A stretch of 6,819 bases of DNA, from assembly GCA_003525045.1 (NCBI GenBank), contig DQGF01000197.1, positions 1 to 6,819 of the forward strand. The letters are read 5' to 3'. The position numbers were made by a program, and so were the translations under genes. Positions 6,586 to 6,819 of this stretch are shown here, piece after piece (positions within the stretch are counted from its first letter, which is position 1; each line of letters opens with the position of its first letter). A model generated the notes under the pieces. The model saw nothing but the letters and a program-made list of their open reading frames with translations. It searched no databases and had not been told where the DNA came from. Origin of the DNA: Pseudomonas sp. (lineage in GTDB: Bacteria; Pseudomonadota; Gammaproteobacteria; Pseudomonadales; Pseudomonadaceae).

Positions 6586-6819
6586 ATGGCTAATCTGCGT
6601 ATAGCGCTGGTGGCCGGTGAGGCTTCCGGTGACATTCTGGGCGCCGGTCTGATGCGCGCACTCAAGGCGCGGCATCCGGCGGTGGAGTTTATCGGTGTCG
6701 GCGGTCCGTTGATGCAGGCCGAAGGCCTTAACTCGTATTTCCCCATGGAACGTCTGTCGGTCATGGGCCTGGTGGAAGTGCTGGGCCGGCTGCGCGAGTT
6801 GCTCAAGCGTCGCAAGAAG
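6586..6819 (+). CDS. lpxB: LpxB, lipid A disaccharide synthase, 3' end cut off by the window
   Basis: Glycosyltransferase (GT19 family) that joins UDP-2,3-diacylglucosamine to lipid X, forming the lipid A disaccharide at the inner face of the cytoplasmic membrane. Only the first 78 codons are present, open to the window edge, out of roughly 375-385 in the family. The N-terminal Rossmann-type start [16 protein letters not shown] carries the signature GEASGD at residues 11-16. Next come FIGVGGPLM (35-43) and [17 protein letters not shown] (57-73), the hydrophobic/basic stretch linked to membrane association. ATG at 6586 is 2 bases after the lpxA stop and has no clear Shine-Dalgarno, so translation is probably coupled to lpxA. 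Nothing in the visible part looks damaged. Confidence 0.95.
   Translation, partial: MANLRIALVAGEASGDILGAGLMRALKARHPAVEFIGVGGPLMQAEGLNSYFPMERLSVMGLVEVLGRLRELLKRRKK

Noticed and set aside
1..6819. Mobile elements, CRISPR arrays, tRNA/rRNA genes, foreign islands
   Set aside because: Genes are contiguous, in their known conserved order and in a uniform codon style. I saw no transposase, long terminal repeats, spaced direct-repeat arrays or tRNA-like folds.

Overview
The window is a stretch of Gram-negative envelope-biogenesis chromosome with every gene on the + strand, in the order rseP (3' part) - bamA - skp - lpxD - fabZ - lpxA - lpxB (5' part). The protein sequences point to Pseudomonas, most likely the P. 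fluorescens group. Evidence includes the fabZ product starting [17 protein letters not shown], an LpxA with Met169 at the acyl-ruler position, an LpxD starting [10 protein letters not shown], and GC-rich codon use that almost never uses TTA, CTA or TCA. The genus call is from remembered family sequences, not a search. The species-group call is only moderate.

Layout. Bases 1-1204 hold the last 400 codons of the site-2 protease RseP; the HExxH zinc motif lies upstream of the window. A 74-base gap follows, containing a perfect 7-bp hairpin with a T-rich tail that looks like an intrinsic terminator or attenuator. bamA (791 aa, outer-membrane beta-barrel insertase) runs 1279-3654. After 45 bases comes skp (167 aa, GTG start, periplasmic chaperone). 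Two bases later lpxD begins (351 aa). A 108-base gap between lpxD and fabZ is the only other sizeable non-coding stretch and is rich in inverted and direct repeats. fabZ (146 aa) overlaps lpxA (258 aa) by an ATGA, and lpxB begins 2 bases after lpxA and leaves the window at codon 78.

How the genes work together. Skp carries unfolded outer-membrane proteins across the periplasm and BamA inserts them into the outer membrane. RseP cleaves the anti-sigma factor when that process fails, releasing the envelope-stress sigma factor (AlgU in Pseudomonas). LpxA, LpxD and LpxB are the first, third and disaccharide-forming enzymes of lipid A synthesis, and FabZ draws on the same (3R)-hydroxyacyl-ACP pool that LpxA and LpxD use. 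The cluster therefore couples protein and lipopolysaccharide supply for the outer membrane.

This is a well-known conserved cluster. I see no mobile element, CRISPR array, RNA gene, broken gene or foreign-looking insert, and no previously undescribed system. The points most worth a second look are non-coding: the rseP-bamA terminator-like hairpin, and the lpxD-fabZ gap, where two mutually exclusive stems share a Shine-Dalgarno-like sequence. Within proteins, the notable points are the LpxA acyl-chain ruler residue and a cysteine pair in a late extracellular loop of BamA.
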